Part shown: one piece after another, positions 43,358 through 51,925 of the stretch
Layout: every line of letters begins with the position of its first letter
Numbering within the stretch: position 1 is the first letter of the stretch
Assembly (NCBI RefSeq): GCF_019049245.1
Contig: NZ_JAGMUK010000182.1
Span: 15,690-79,689, forward strand
DNA from: Streptomyces sp. AC555_RSS877
GTDB lineage: Bacteria > Actinomycetota > Actinomycetes > Streptomycetales > Streptomycetaceae
DNA: 64,000 bases
Reading direction: 5' to 3'
Position numbers and translations under genes: made by a program
The notes under the pieces: model-generated
Told to the model about the DNA's origin: nothing
Databases searched by the model: none
Seen by the model: the letters and a program-made list of their open reading frames with translations, nothing else

Positions 43358-44689
43358 ATGAGCAGTCAGCCGACCATCACCGAGTTCGCCGTCTACCCCG
43401 TCGCCGGCCGGGACAGCATGGAACTGAACCTCTCCGGCGCGCACGGCCCGTACTTCACCCGCAACGTCGTCATCCTCACCGACTCCGAAGGCCGTACGGG
43501 ACTGGGGGAGGTGCCCGGCGGCGAGAAGATCACCCAGACGCTCCGTGACGCCGAACCCCTCGTCATCGGAGCGAAGGTGGGCGACTACAAGCGCGTCCTG
43601 CACGAGATCGGCGACCGGTTCGCCGACCGCGACGCCGGCGGACGGGGCGCCCAGACATTCGACCTGCGCACCACCGTCCACACGGTCACCGCCGTCGAGT
43701 CGGCGCTGCTCGACCTCCTCGGCCAGCACCTCGACGTGCCCGTCGCCGCACTCCTGGGCGATGGCCAACAGCGGGACTCCGTACGAGTGCTGGGCTACCT
43801 CTTCTACGTCGGCGACCCGGACCGCACCGACCTGGAGTACGTCCGCGAACCGGACTCGCCCGTGGAGTGGTACCGCCTCCGGCACGAGGAGGCCCTGACC
43901 CCGGAGGCGATCGTCCGTCAGGCCGAGGCGGCCTACGACCACTACGGGTTCCGGGACTTCAAGCTCAAGGGGGGCGTCCTGGCGGGCGCCGAGGAGGTGG
44001 CGGCCGTACGCGCCCTCAAGGACCGCTTCCCGGAAGCCCGCATCACCCTCGACCCGAACGGCGCGTGGTCACTGCGCGAGGCGATCGAGCTGTGCCGGCC
44101 CCTGGCCGGCACACTCGCCTACGCCGAGGACCCCTGCGGAGCCGAAGGCGGCTACTCCGGACGGGAGATCCTCGCCGAGTTCCGCCGCGCCACCGGCCTT
44201 CCCACCGCCACCAACATGATCGCCACCGACTGGCGCCAGATGACCCACGCCCTGGCCCTCCAGTCGGTGTCCATCCCGCTGGCCGACCCCCACTTCTGGA
44301 CCATGCAGGGCTCCGTGCGCGTGGCGCAACTGTGCAACGCGATGGGCCTGACCTGGGGCTGCCACTCCAACAACCACTTCGACATCTCCCTGGCCATGGT
44401 GACCCACTGCGGCGCCGCGGCCCCCGGCGAGTACAACGCCCTGGACACCCACTGGATCTGGCAGGAAGGACTGGAACGGCTCACCACCACCCCACCACGT
44501 ATCGTCGGCGGCGAGATCGCCGTCCCGGACGCCCCCGGCCTCGGCGTCCACCTCGACATGGACCGGCTCCTCGCGGCCCACGACCTCTACCGGGAGAAGG
44601 CGCTGGGGGCACGCGACGACGCCGTCACCATGCAACACCTCATCCCCGGCTGGAAGTTCGACAGCAAGCGCCCCTGCCTGGTGCGGTAG
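43358..44689 (+). CDS. gudD: Glucarate dehydratase
   Basis: This 443-residue enolase-superfamily enzyme dehydrates D-glucarate (and L-idarate) to 5-dehydro-4-deoxyglucarate. It has FKLKGG (K202/K204, general base pair), metal-site segments DPNGAW and EDPCG, and CHSNNHFDISLA with the catalytic His336-Asn region. Length equals the family. The start at 43358 is supported by AAGGGA upstream; an ATG at 43334 is possible. It is the last gene of the IclR-kdgD-gntP-gudD locus and feeds KdgD. Confidence 0.93.
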   Translation: MSSQPTITEFAVYPVAGRDSMELNLSGAHGPYFTRNVVILTDSEGRTGLGEVPGGEKITQTLRDAEPLVIGAKVGDYKRVLHEIGDRFADRDAGGRGAQTFDLRTTVHTVTAVESALLDLLGQHLDVPVAALLGDGQQRDSVRVLGYLFYVGDPDRTDLEYVREPDSPVEWYRLRHEEALTPEAIVRQAEAAYDHYGFRDFKLKGGVLAGAEEVAAVRALKDRFPEARITLDPNGAWSLREAIELCRPLAGTLAYAEDPCGAEGGYSGREILAEFRRATGLPTATNMIATDWRQMTHALALQSVSIPLADPHFWTMQGSVRVAQLCNAMGLTWGCHSNNHFDISLAMVTHCGAAAPGEYNALDTHWIWQEGLERLTTTPPRIVGGEIAVPDAPGLGVHLDMDRLLAAHDLYREKALGARDDAVTMQHLIPGWKFDSKRPCLVR

Positions 44690-44699
44690 ACACCAGCCC

Positions 44700-44890
44700 G
44701 GGCACCCGCCCGTCGCTTCGGGCACGCCACCTCGCTCGCAGGCTCCCGAAGACCGCCGAACTGAGGCGGCGCGGGTCGGCGATGTGGGCGAGCCTGCCGG
44801 CGATCGACTCGACAGCGCGGAGCCAGCCTTCGTAATGGTCGCTGCTACCGGAGGGGGCGTGTGTGTCCAGCTCAACGACTTCGCCGTGAG
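44700..44890 (-). pseudogene. C-terminal fragment of an unidentified protein
   Basis: Reading away from the IS3 element: NFTHGEVVELDTHAPSGSSD, HYEGWLRAVESIAGRLAHIA and DPRRLSSAVFGSLR. The sequence looks like real protein, but its start is cut off exactly at the IS3 left end (44891). I do not recognise the family; it is a gene truncated by the insertion. Confidence 0.5.
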
Positions 44891-44923
44891 TGAAGTTTCC
44901 CTGTGATCCTGGACACTCGATGG

Positions 44924-45813
44924 TTATGCCGCGAGGGCGTGTTGATGCCGCTGCCCGGTCTCGGCTGGGGTGAGGTAGCCGAAGATCTTGTGTTTGCGCA
45001 GGCGGCGGCGGTTGTAGAAGGTCTCGATGAAGGTGAAGACCTCGGCGCGGGCGGTGGCCCGGTCGGGCCAGATCCGGTGCCGATCTCCTCCTTGAGCAGG
45101 GCCCAAGAACCTCTCCGTGGCTGCGTTGTCGAAACATGATCCGGTGCGTCCGCAGCTCTGCCGCAGCCCCAACTCCCGTATCCGATCCAGGAATTGAGTC
45201 GAGGTGTACTCGCTGCCGCGATCGCTGTGGATCACGCAGCCCGGCTCCAGGTTCCCCCGGCCGTGGGCCATGTCCAGGGCGTCCACGACGAGTTCGGCGC
45301 GGTGGTGATCGGCCATGGCATAGCCGACGACCTCGCGGGTGGCCAGGTCCAGCCAGCAGGCGAGGTAGAGCCGGCCCTCGGCCGTCGGCAGGTAGGTGAT
45401 GTCGCCGACCAGCTTGATCCCGGGACGCTCGGCGTGAAAATCGCGGGCGATCAGGTCCGGGGCCGGCTTCGCCTTCTTGTCCGGCCGGGTCAGCGAGCGG
45501 TGCTTCCGCCGGGTGACGCCCCTGATGTCGCGCTCTCGCATCATGCGGGCGACGCGAGCTTTCGGTTCACCCGCCGTCCCAGGCGCCGCAGTTCGGCATA
45601 AATGCGCGGAACACCATAGGTCTTCCGTGAGGCGAGGTGCAGCACGGTGATCTCGTGCGCGAGCGAGTCGTCGGCGGCCTGGCGGGCGCGGCGGGCGGCC
45701 TCGCTCGCGCGCCAGGCGTAGTAGGAGGAGCGGGTCACGTGCAGGACCCGGCAAAGCAGAACGATCGGATAGTTCGCCTTCTCCGCGTAGATGAACCGGC
45801 ACAACTCACTCAC
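44924..45813 (-). pseudogene. IS3-family transposase orfB (frameshifted)
   Basis: orfB starts VSELCRFIYAEKANYPIVLL, with its GTG overlapping the orfA stop (GTGA). It has the HTH_21 region SRKTYGVPRIYAELRRLG and the DDE rve core: KLVGDITYLPTAEGRLYLAC (D), VIHSDRGSEYTSTQFLD (D) and FDNAATERFLG (E). Near 45565 one base is missing between VNRK and ARVARMMRERD. A local compensated shift affects residues near the final Glu. It ends RQRHQHALAA-like at TAA 44924-44926. Inactive as read. Confidence 0.87.
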
Positions 45814-46100
45814 CGGTCGTTCTCCTTCACGAAGAAGGCGGTCGCTTTTTTCAGGATCTCGATCGTCTGCTGCTGTTCCCGGTTCTCCTTGCGCAGCCGC
45901 TTGAGCTCCTCGCGCTCGGCACTGGTCAACTCGCCGGATTCGCCCTCGCCCCGGTCCGTCTTGGCCTTGCGGTACCAGCCGCGCAGGGACTCGGAGCTGA
46001 TGCCGAGTTCCCGGGCAACGGCGGTGACCGTCTTGCCCGAGGAATCGACGAGCGCGATCGCGTCCCGCTTGAACTCCTCGGTGTACCGCTTCGTGTACTT
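45810..46100 (-). pseudogene. IS3-family transposase orfA (start codon lost)
   Basis: The frame reads SKYTKRYTEEFKRDAIALVD, then SSGKTVTAVARELGISSESL (HTH), then a leucine-zipper-like coiled coil (LKRLRKENREQQQTIEILKK), ending AFFVKENDR-TGA at 45810-45812. The normal ATGAGCAAGTAC start appears here as ATGAAGCAAGTAC, one base longer. The ATG is therefore out of frame and a stop precedes the AGC codon. Confidence 0.8.
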
Positions 46101-46174
46101 GCTTCATACCTGGTGCTACTTCCTCCGGAACCTCAAGATCCCAGTCTCCAGGTGTCCAAGATCAAGGGGAGGCT

Positions 46175-46342
46175 TCACACAACGACTTGCCCGGATTTTG
46201 GGCAGATGCCGGGGCGATCCGGCGCCCGGTGTTCGTAGAGGTGACCGTTACGCAGGCTCGCCTTCGTCGGTACACCGCACTCGGGGCAAACGACCAACTT
46301 CGTTGGGGCCAAATCGCGTCTCGGCACGTCGCCACCCTTCAC
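46175..46342 (-). CDS. Small zinc-ribbon-like protein, C-terminus altered by IS3
   Basis: This frame of 55 residues starts at GTG 46342 (or GTG 46327): VKGGDVPRRDLAPTKLVV, then CPECGVPTKASLRNGHLYEH, then RAPDRPGICPKSGQVVV. A CPxCG...GICPxSG arrangement is a metal-binding small protein pattern common in Streptomyces. The TGA stop is supplied by the IS3 end (46175-46177), so the original C-terminus may be lost. Too short for standard ORF thresholds. Function unknown. Confidence 0.6.
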   Translation of the reverse strand: MKGGDVPRRDLAPTKLVVCPECGVPTKASLRNGHLYEHRAPDRPGICPKSGQVVV

Positions 46343-46894
46343 TCAGCCTCCCCTGCCTCCACGGTCAACTGGCCGCATGACAGGCGCCGTTGAGTTCTCC
46401 CCCTCCCCGGTTGCCACCCACACCTGAGCGCATGCAGGCGCTGTGCCTTCGCGGTGCAGTTGTGCTTCCGACTGGGTGAGGCATGGTCCAGCGTTGACGG
46501 CCGCGCGCGTTGGCGTGCTCGCGGCCGACCATGCCCGCGGCCACCTCGGTTCCGTCACCAGATCGGTGGGCGCTCTGAAAGGCTCACTGAGCCATTTCAG
46601 TGGCCGCCAGGGGCGGGGCCGCTCGCGGGCGGGGGTCGTGGCCACCGGCAGCATGAACGGCCCGCTCGCCGCCCTGTCCCGCAACGAGACGAACGAGCTC
46701 ATCGAACGCGTCGCCGTCAGAGCCGAGGGGGCAGGGAGCTTGCTCAATTGCGCTCCCTGCGAACCCCTCGCATTAGCCTGGGCTTTCACGGTGCAGGGCG
46801 TCCTGGATGCTGATCAAATGAGTAGAGTGGCTCCTGACCTGGGAAGCTGGACTTGCCGAAGGCCCTGTCCGCTGCGGGAGAAGTCACTCACCAG
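46343..46894. other. Intergenic, no gene recognised
   Basis: About 550 bases. One plus-strand frame contains NGPLAALSRNETNELIERVA and CAPCEPLALAWAFTVQGVLD, which could be a decayed protein, but nothing is assignable. The right part precedes an IS1380 scrap. Confidence 0.4.
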
Positions 46895-47008
46895 GTGAAG
46901 CGTGCTGCTCTGTCTCCGCGTGATCGTGTCCAGGCCGAGGCGTCGGCGGTGGCCTCGCAGGCCGGCGGGGTGCTGCTGGTCGAGGCTGTCCGCAAGACAG
47001 GGCGCCCC
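46895..47008 (+). pseudogene. IS1380-family transposase, first 35 residues
   Basis: The GTG at 46895 gives VKRAALSPRDRVQAEASAVA, then SQAGGVLLVEAVRKTG. This aligns with the start of the IS1380 transposase at 48502 (VKQRIGSYPRVRVEG to TQAGAVLLVETVRKTG). It stops at 'KTG' and abuts the 3' end of the MerR gene. Confidence 0.78.
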
Positions 47009-47014
47009 GGCTGC

Positions 47015-47422
47015 TCAGGCGGGGGCGGGCGACAGGCTGGCGTCGTCAAAGGGTGGGTAGCTCTCGTTGCCCATTCGCTCGGCCGCATCGATGTAGTCGG
47101 CAAGCGCGTTGCGGGATTGAGCAAGCCTGTCCATCTGATCGTCCAGTCGCTGCAGCCGTGACCGCATCGCGGCCACCAACTCGGGGCACCCGAGCAGCTT
47201 CGGGGCCTCTCCGACCGCACAGGGCAGCAGGTATGCGATGTCCTCGGAGGACAAACCGGCGCCAAGCAGGTGCCGGATCTGATTCACCCGCAGCACTGCG
47301 TTCTCGTCGTACTCGCGGTATCCGTTCGCGCCGCGGTCTGCCTCCAGCAGGCCCTGGGCCTCGTAGTAGCGCAACTGATGGGTGTTGACGCCCGTCCGGC
47401 GGCTCAGTTCCCCGATACGCAT
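47015..47422 (-). CDS. MerR-family regulator
   Basis: This 135-residue protein has an N-terminal winged HTH (MRIGELSRRTGVNTHQLRYY, then EAQGLLEADR) and a C-terminal coiled coil for dimerisation (LQRLDDQMDRLAQSRNALAD). There are no cysteine metal ligands, so it probably senses an organic compound. It is divergent from the imine-reductase-like gene at 47472 across a MerR-type promoter with a central palindrome, the usual arrangement for activation of that gene. Confidence 0.9.
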   Translation of the reverse strand: MRIGELSRRTGVNTHQLRYYEAQGLLEADRGANGYREYDENAVLRVNQIRHLLGAGLSSEDIAYLLPCAVGEAPKLLGCPELVAAMRSRLQRLDDQMDRLAQSRNALADYIDAAERMGNESYPPFDDASLSPAPA

Positions 47423-47433
47423 CGAAACCTCAC

Positions 47434-47465
47434 TTGACCTTCATACCGGTATTAACGTTGACGAT
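47434..47465 (+). promoter_or_regulatory. MerR-type promoter
   Basis: TTGACC (47434-47439) and a weak -10 near GACGAT (47460-47465) are separated by an over-long spacer of about 20 bases. The spacer carries the perfect palindrome ATACCGGTAT (47443-47452). This is the architecture that MerR activators twist into an active promoter. Confidence 0.6.
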
Positions 47466-47471
47466 GCTGCC

Positions 47472-48356
47472 ATGAACAACAGCCCCGAAACACCCGTGAC
47501 AGTCATCGGACTCGGCCTGATGGGCCAGGCACTCGCCAGCGCGTTCCTGAAAGCCGGGCATCCCACAATCGTGTGGAACCGTACGTCCTCCAAAGCCGAC
47601 CAGCTGGTGGCCGAGGGGGCGCGGCTGGCGCCGACGGTTGACGACGCACTCAAGGCAGGTTCTCTGACGATCATCTGTGTCACGGACTACCCGGCCATGC
47701 AAGAGCTGCTCGGCGCGAGCGATATCGAGCTGGACGGCAGGACGTTGATCAACCTGACCTCGGGCGACTCGGCCCAGGCCCGTGAAGCCGCCCGATGGGC
47801 CGAGCAGCGCGGCGCCCGCTACCTGGATGGCGCCATCATGGCCATCCCGTCGACAATCGGCACCACCGAGGCGGTGATTCTGCACAGCGGGCCACAGTCG
47901 GACTTCGAGGCGCACAAGTCAACAGTCGACGCGCTCGGCACCGTTACCTACCTTGGTGCGGACCATGGGCTGGCGTCCCTGTACGACGTGGCCGGCCTGG
48001 CCATGATGTGGAGCGTCCTGAACGCCTGGCTCCAGGGCACCGCCCTACTCAGGACGGCCGGTGTTGACGCCGCAACGTATGCGCCGTTTGCGCGGCAGAT
48101 CGCTGCCGGTGTGGCTGAATGGCTGCCTGGGTACGCCAAGCAGATCGACAGTGGCTCCTTCCCGGCCGAGGTGTCGGCCCTGAAGACCGACGCGCGAGCA
48201 ATGGCCCACTTGATCGAGGAGAGCGAGGCGGTGGGCGTCAACGCCGAACTGCCGAAGTTGATCAAGGCGATGGCCGACCGCTCGATCGCCGCCGGACACG
48301 GTGGAGAGCAGTATCCCGTGCTGATCGAAGAGTTCGGCAAACCCCGCAACGACTGA
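47472..48356 (+). CDS. Imine reductase-like NAD(P)-dependent oxidoreductase
   Basis: This 294-residue beta-hydroxyacid-dehydrogenase-fold protein has the N-terminal dinucleotide motif VIGLGLMGQALASAFLKAGH with WNRTSSKAD, typical of NADPH preference. YLDGAIMAIPSTIGTTEAVI is close to the imine-reductase signature, and LYDVAGLAMMWS places an Asp at the position that acts as proton donor in many IREDs. The C-terminal helical domain completes a dimer. The ATG at 47472 is 32 bases after the MerR operator. It likely reduces cyclic imines, perhaps a detoxification or alkaloid step. Confidence 0.83.
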   Translation: MNNSPETPVTVIGLGLMGQALASAFLKAGHPTIVWNRTSSKADQLVAEGARLAPTVDDALKAGSLTIICVTDYPAMQELLGASDIELDGRTLINLTSGDSAQAREAARWAEQRGARYLDGAIMAIPSTIGTTEAVILHSGPQSDFEAHKSTVDALGTVTYLGADHGLASLYDVAGLAMMWSVLNAWLQGTALLRTAGVDAATYAPFARQIAAGVAEWLPGYAKQIDSGSFPAEVSALKTDARAMAHLIEESEAVGVNAELPKLIKAMADRSIAAGHGGEQYPVLIEEFGKPRND

Positions 48357-48501
48357 CTAATCCCGACACCGGGCTCCACCATCGTACTTTCGCGTGGCTA
48401 GCTGTCCGGATCGTGATCGCAAACACGGAAAATGCCTCTGCCCAGTGAGAATGAGGATTGCCGCGATCCTTGTTCGCGCGTGGTTCGGAGGCACTTTCCA
48501 G

Positions 48502-49645
48502 GTGAAGCAGCGTATCGGTTCCTACCCGCGTGTCCGTGTCGAGGGCAGCGGTCGTGGGGTGGTGACGCAGGCCGGGGCCGTGCTCCTGGTGGAGACGGTC
48601 CGCAAGACCGGCCTGGATACGGCGCTATCGCAGGCCCTGGCGCCGTGGCGCAAGCCGCGGGCGGTGCACGATCCGGGCAAGATCCTGCTGGATGTGGTTC
48701 TGGCGGTGGCGTTGGGCGGGGACTGCTTGGCCGATGTGGGCATGCTGCGGGCCGAGCCGGCCGTGTTCGGGCCGGTGGCCTCCGACCCGACCGTCTCCCG
48801 GCTGGTCGACACGCTCGCCGCGGGCGGGAAGCGGGCCCTGGCCGCGATTCGCACCGCCCGGGCCGAAGTACGCAAGCGCACCTGGCAGTTGGCCGAGCAT
48901 CGGGCGCCGAACGCCGACGGGCAGGTGACCGTGGACATCGACGGCGTCCTAGTGATCGCACCCTCCGAGAAACAGGACGCAGCCGCGACCTGGAGGAAGA
49001 CCTTCGGCCACCACCCTTTGATGGGCTTCATCGACCACGGCAGGGGGGGAGCCGGGGAGCCGGTCGCGGGGCTGCTGCGGCCCGGCAACGCGGGCTCTAA
49101 CACCGCCGCCGACCACATCACCGCTACCCGCCTGGCCCTCGCGCAGCTGCCGAAGAAGTACCGCCGTGGCAGTCGGACACTGATCCGGTGCGACTCCGGC
49201 GGCGGCACGCATGAGTTCGTCGACTGGCTATCCGCACGGGGCCACTGGCTGTCGTACTCGGTCGGCATGACCATCACCAACGCTATCCACGCTGCCGTCC
49301 TGAAGATGCCTGCCTCAGCCTGGACGGTGGCCGTCGAACCCGACGGCGAGATCCGTGACGGCGCCTGGGTGGCCGAATTGGACGGCGACGTGCTGGACAG
49401 CTGGCCAAAGGGGATGCGGCTGATCGTCCGTGAGGAACGGCCCCACCCGGCGCCCAGTTGCGCTTCACCGAAGCCGACGGGATGCGGCTCACGGCGTTCG
49501 CCACCAACACCAAGCACGCCTCGATCGCCGCGCTGGAGCTGCGTCACCGGCCGCGGGCCGCGCCGAGGACCGCATCCGCGCCGCACGCTCGACCGGCCTG
49601 AGCAACCTGCCCTTGCACGACGCCGCGCAGAACCAGATCTGGCTG
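48502..49645 (+). pseudogene. IS1380-family transposase (frameshifted and 3'-truncated)
   Basis: From GTG 48502 the frame is coherent for about 310 residues: TQAGAVLLVETVRKTG, DPGKILLDVVLAVALGGDCL, GQVTVDIDGVLVIAPSEKQD, TLIRCDSGGGTHEFVDWLSA, and DGAWVAELDGDVLDSWPKGM. Near 49440 the frame shifts (expected GAQLRFTEADGMRLTAFATN), and again near 49555, where AEDRIRAARSTGLSNLPLHD continues to AAQNQIW. There the gene ends about 100 residues early, fused to an IS701 fragment. Confidence 0.87.
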
Positions 49646-49649
49646 TTCC

Positions 49650-49862
49650 GCCGCCGGGATACCCGACACCGTCGGCTTTGCCACGAAGCCCGCCCTCGCC
49701 GCTCGCATGATCGGCCGCGCCCTGGACGCCGGCGTCCCCGCGTCCTGGGTAGCCGGCGACGAAGTCTACGGAGGCAATCCGCACCTGCGCGCCGCGCTGG
49801 AGCAACGGCAGGTCGGTTACGTACTCGCCGTTGCCCGTGACCACCAGATCGCCACCCGCGCA
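49650..49862 (+). pseudogene. IS701-family transposase, internal fragment
   Basis: The frame reads FATKPALAARMIGRALDAGV, then PASWVAGDEVYGGNPHLRAA, then LEQRQVGYVLAVARDHQIAT. DEVYG with the flanking text is the central Asp block of IS701/IS4-like transposases. About 70 of 400 residues remain. It lies between the IS1380 and DNA-ligase fragments. Confidence 0.8.
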
Positions 49863-49866
49863 GGAA

Positions 49867-50100
49867 GTGCGGATCACCACCGAGGCCATCGTCGCACCCG
49901 TCACCGGATCCATCGCAGCGCCCCGGGCTGTGCTGCTCGGCCGCTACGACGCCACGGGCCGCCTGCAGTTCGTCGGCCGCAGCGCGTCGCTGTCCCAGGC
50001 GGCCGGCTGTGCCCTGGGCGACCATCTGACCGACCCAGCGGGCGCCCACCCCTGGGCGGGTTGGACGTTCTCCGCCTTCCCTGTCGGATCGGCGTGTTGA
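49867..50100 (+). pseudogene. ATP-dependent DNA ligase, C-terminal-region fragment 1
   Basis: The frame reads VRITTEAIVAPVTGSIAAPR, then AVLLGRYDATGRLQFVGRSA and GDHLTDPAGAHPWAGWTFSA, then loses similarity. This is the OB-fold end region seen in Streptomyces LigD-type/ATP-dependent ligases. The remaining tail (from RWGNREPLNVTPVEPELVA) appears 4.9 kb downstream at 54965. The fragment has no start and no catalytic lysine domain. Confidence 0.72.
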
Positions 50101-50148
50101 AGCGGATCGAAAAGGGCTGGAATCGATCGTGCTTCTTGGCGGGCGGCC

Positions 50149-51135
50149 TCACTTGGATTCGATTCGCCCCAATGGATCGGTGCTTTCCGACAAAGCCCTT
50201 CGCGCTGCCAGCCAGCTGGCGTCCTCGATGCCGAGTGCGTGGCGAAGGTAGGCCCAGGTGACCCGCTGGATCAGGGCAACACGCTCGGGGTGCTCGTCCG
50301 TCGTCTCTCGGACCTCGTAGCCGACGATCCCGCCGAGCGAGTGTTCCGCCTCGAACAGAGTGAGCAGGCTCTTGTTACCCGGACTCAGAAAGTACGGGTC
50401 GGCGAGCCACTCCGGTCCCCTGACTGACAGCGGAGAGTCATCCTTGTCCCCGGTGACCACGAGGGCCGGAGTGGTCATGTTTGCGAAACTCGGGTTCATG
50501 AACGGGAAATGCTCGGCTGCGAAGGGCGTCAGGTCGGCTCCGCCCTTTCCGGCCGTGGCGAGCAGCACGCCTGCCTTGATGCGCGAGTCGGACAGGTCCT
50601 CTTGCTCCTTGCTCGCCGGATCAAGGACGCGCAGGCCCAGCAGATTGCCCGCCGTCTGGCCTCCGAAGGAGTGGCCGGCCGCGGCTATGCGGCTTCGATC
50701 GAGGCGGCCGCTCAGGCCGGGGACGGCAGCTTCCAGCAGGTCAAGCTGGTCAAGGATGCGCTTCATGTCCTCGACGCGGAAGCGCCAGATTCGCGGTGTG
50801 CGTGGATCGGCCTGGGGAAGGCCCACTGTCCTGGAGTCGAGGTGGGTGGGCTGAATCACCACGAAACCGTGAGCGGCCCAGAAGTCGGCCAGGGGGCCGT
50901 AGCCGTCCAGCGACGAGCCGAAACCGTGCGAGAGGAGGATGATCGGCAGGTCGCTCCCGGTTGTCGGCGCGGACACTTTCACCCGTAGGCCCTCACCACG
51001 GCCTGGTGCTTCCAGCATTACCGGCCTCACCGAGACGACGGGGGCGGGCGCGATGACGGCCATGTCCGTGGCCACTCTGCCTGATGCGGTCATCGTCGCG
51101 TTTGCGCTGCGGAAACTGTCGAACAAGCTGGGCAC
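50149..51135 (-). CDS. Alpha/beta hydrolase (PAF-acetylhydrolase/chlorophyllase-like)
   Basis: This 328-residue serine hydrolase has LPIILLSHGFGSSLDGYGPL as the oxyanion strand, IAAAGHSFGGQTAGNLLGL with the nucleophile Ser, VVTGDKDDSPLS around the acid, and AEHSLGGIVGYE with the catalytic His. There is no signal peptide. The pattern resembles actinobacterial PAF-acetylhydrolase-like and chlorophyllase-like esterases. It is divergent from the MerR gene at 51245, with palindromes between them, and probably regulated by it. Confidence 0.85.
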   Translation of the reverse strand: MPSLFDSFRSANATMTASGRVATDMAVIAPAPVVSVRPVMLEAPGRGEGLRVKVSAPTTGSDLPIILLSHGFGSSLDGYGPLADFWAAHGFVVIQPTHLDSRTVGLPQADPRTPRIWRFRVEDMKRILDQLDLLEAAVPGLSGRLDRSRIAAAGHSFGGQTAGNLLGLRVLDPASKEQEDLSDSRIKAGVLLATAGKGGADLTPFAAEHFPFMNPSFANMTTPALVVTGDKDDSPLSVRGPEWLADPYFLSPGNKSLLTLFEAEHSLGGIVGYEVRETTDEHPERVALIQRVTWAYLRHALGIEDASWLAARRALSESTDPLGRIESK

Positions 51136-51196
51136 GGTCGCGTCCTTGACTACGAGAGGGGGTTGAAGCGTCTGCGGGATACGCTAAAACCTGACG

Positions 51197-51206
51197 CTGA
51201 CGTCAG
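51197..51206. promoter_or_regulatory. Palindrome in the MerR/hydrolase divergent promoter
   Basis: CTGACGTCAG is a perfect 10-bp palindrome within a longer partial repeat of CTGACG. It lies 39 bases before the MerR ATG and is a candidate operator. Confidence 0.4.
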
Positions 51207-51244
51207 AGGCAAGACATGTGGTCCGGGACACATCGGGAGACGTG

Positions 51245-51616
51245 ATGCGCATCGGCGAGCTCGCCACCAGGACAGGCGTCAGCGTTCGGGCGCTGCGGTA
51301 CTACGAGGAACAGAGCCTGCTCGCCTCGGAACGCAGCCCCAGTGGTCAGCGGCTCTATTCGGAGAGCGCGGTCTACCGTGTCCAGCTGATCCAGCAGTTG
51401 TACGCTGCGGGCTTGCCAAGCAGGTCGATCCTGGATCTGCTGCCGTGCGTCGTGGACGGTGAGGCCACACCAGAGCTGCTAGACCGGCTTGCCGCCGAAC
51501 GGCACCGTATCGACAGGCAGATCAGCGATCTGGTGAGCGCCCGGGACAAGCTGGAAACCGTCATCACCAACGCCGCCACCAACTGGCGGACAGGCCAACA
51601 CTGCCGACCCCGGTAA
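51245..51616 (+). CDS. MerR-family regulator
   Basis: This 123-residue protein starts at the ATG at 51245 (MRIGELATRTGVSVRALRYY, then EEQSLLASERSPSGQRLY). The dimer helix reads RHRIDRQISDLVSARDKLET. It has no cysteine cluster. It is divergent from the hydrolase at 50149, the common arrangement for MerR-controlled drug or ester metabolism genes. It is similar in layout to, but only distantly related to, the MerR at 47015. Confidence 0.9.
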   Translation: MRIGELATRTGVSVRALRYYEEQSLLASERSPSGQRLYSESAVYRVQLIQQLYAAGLPSRSILDLLPCVVDGEATPELLDRLAAERHRIDRQISDLVSARDKLETVITNAATNWRTGQHCRPR

Positions 51617-51636
51617 ACCGGCCTGCTGCGAGCGCC

Positions 51637-51812
51637 TCACGCCAAGCTCGGCTCAACACGCCGAACCTTCGACTTCCGGGCCGTCTTCTTCGCCGCGGTC
51701 TTCCTGGCCGGCTGCTTCTTCGAGGTCTTCTTCGGCATGTCATGTACGTCGGCGTCCTCGCCGCGGGAGGCCTTGGCCTTGGAGACGGACTCGGTGAGGG
51801 CTGCCATCAGAA
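51637..51812 (-). pseudogene. Ku (NHEJ) protein, C-terminal tail only
   Basis: The frame reads LMAALTESVSKAKASRGEDA, then DVHDMPKKTSKKQPARKTAA and KKTARKSKVRR, ending at TGA 51637-51639. The LMAALxxSVxxAKxxRG helix followed by a long Lys/Ala-rich tail is the C-terminus of actinobacterial Ku, the end-binding partner of LigD in non-homologous end joining. The roughly 250-residue core is absent. DNA ligase fragments lie 1.6 kb and 3.2 kb away, suggesting a former ku-lig locus. Confidence 0.75.
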
Positions 51813-51925
51813 GCCGTATCTCAACCGAACGTGATCCGTTGATTTCTGCTGGTCAGGCATGGTGTAGATCGGATTGAGAGAGGCATCCGGCGTCTTGTTT
51901 CCGCTCCGTGAGCGAGGGGTGCGCG

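Larger units (their letters stand above)
44891..46177. mobile_element. IS3-family insertion sequence
   Basis: An element of about 1.29 kb. The left end TGAAGTTTCCCTGTGATCCT (44891 on) and the right end on the minus strand TGAAGCCTCCCCTTGATCTT both continue into GGACAC, giving 26-bp imperfect inverted repeats. It contains orfA and orfB on the minus strand. Clear target duplication is not visible. Both flanking genes are cut at the borders. Confidence 0.85.
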
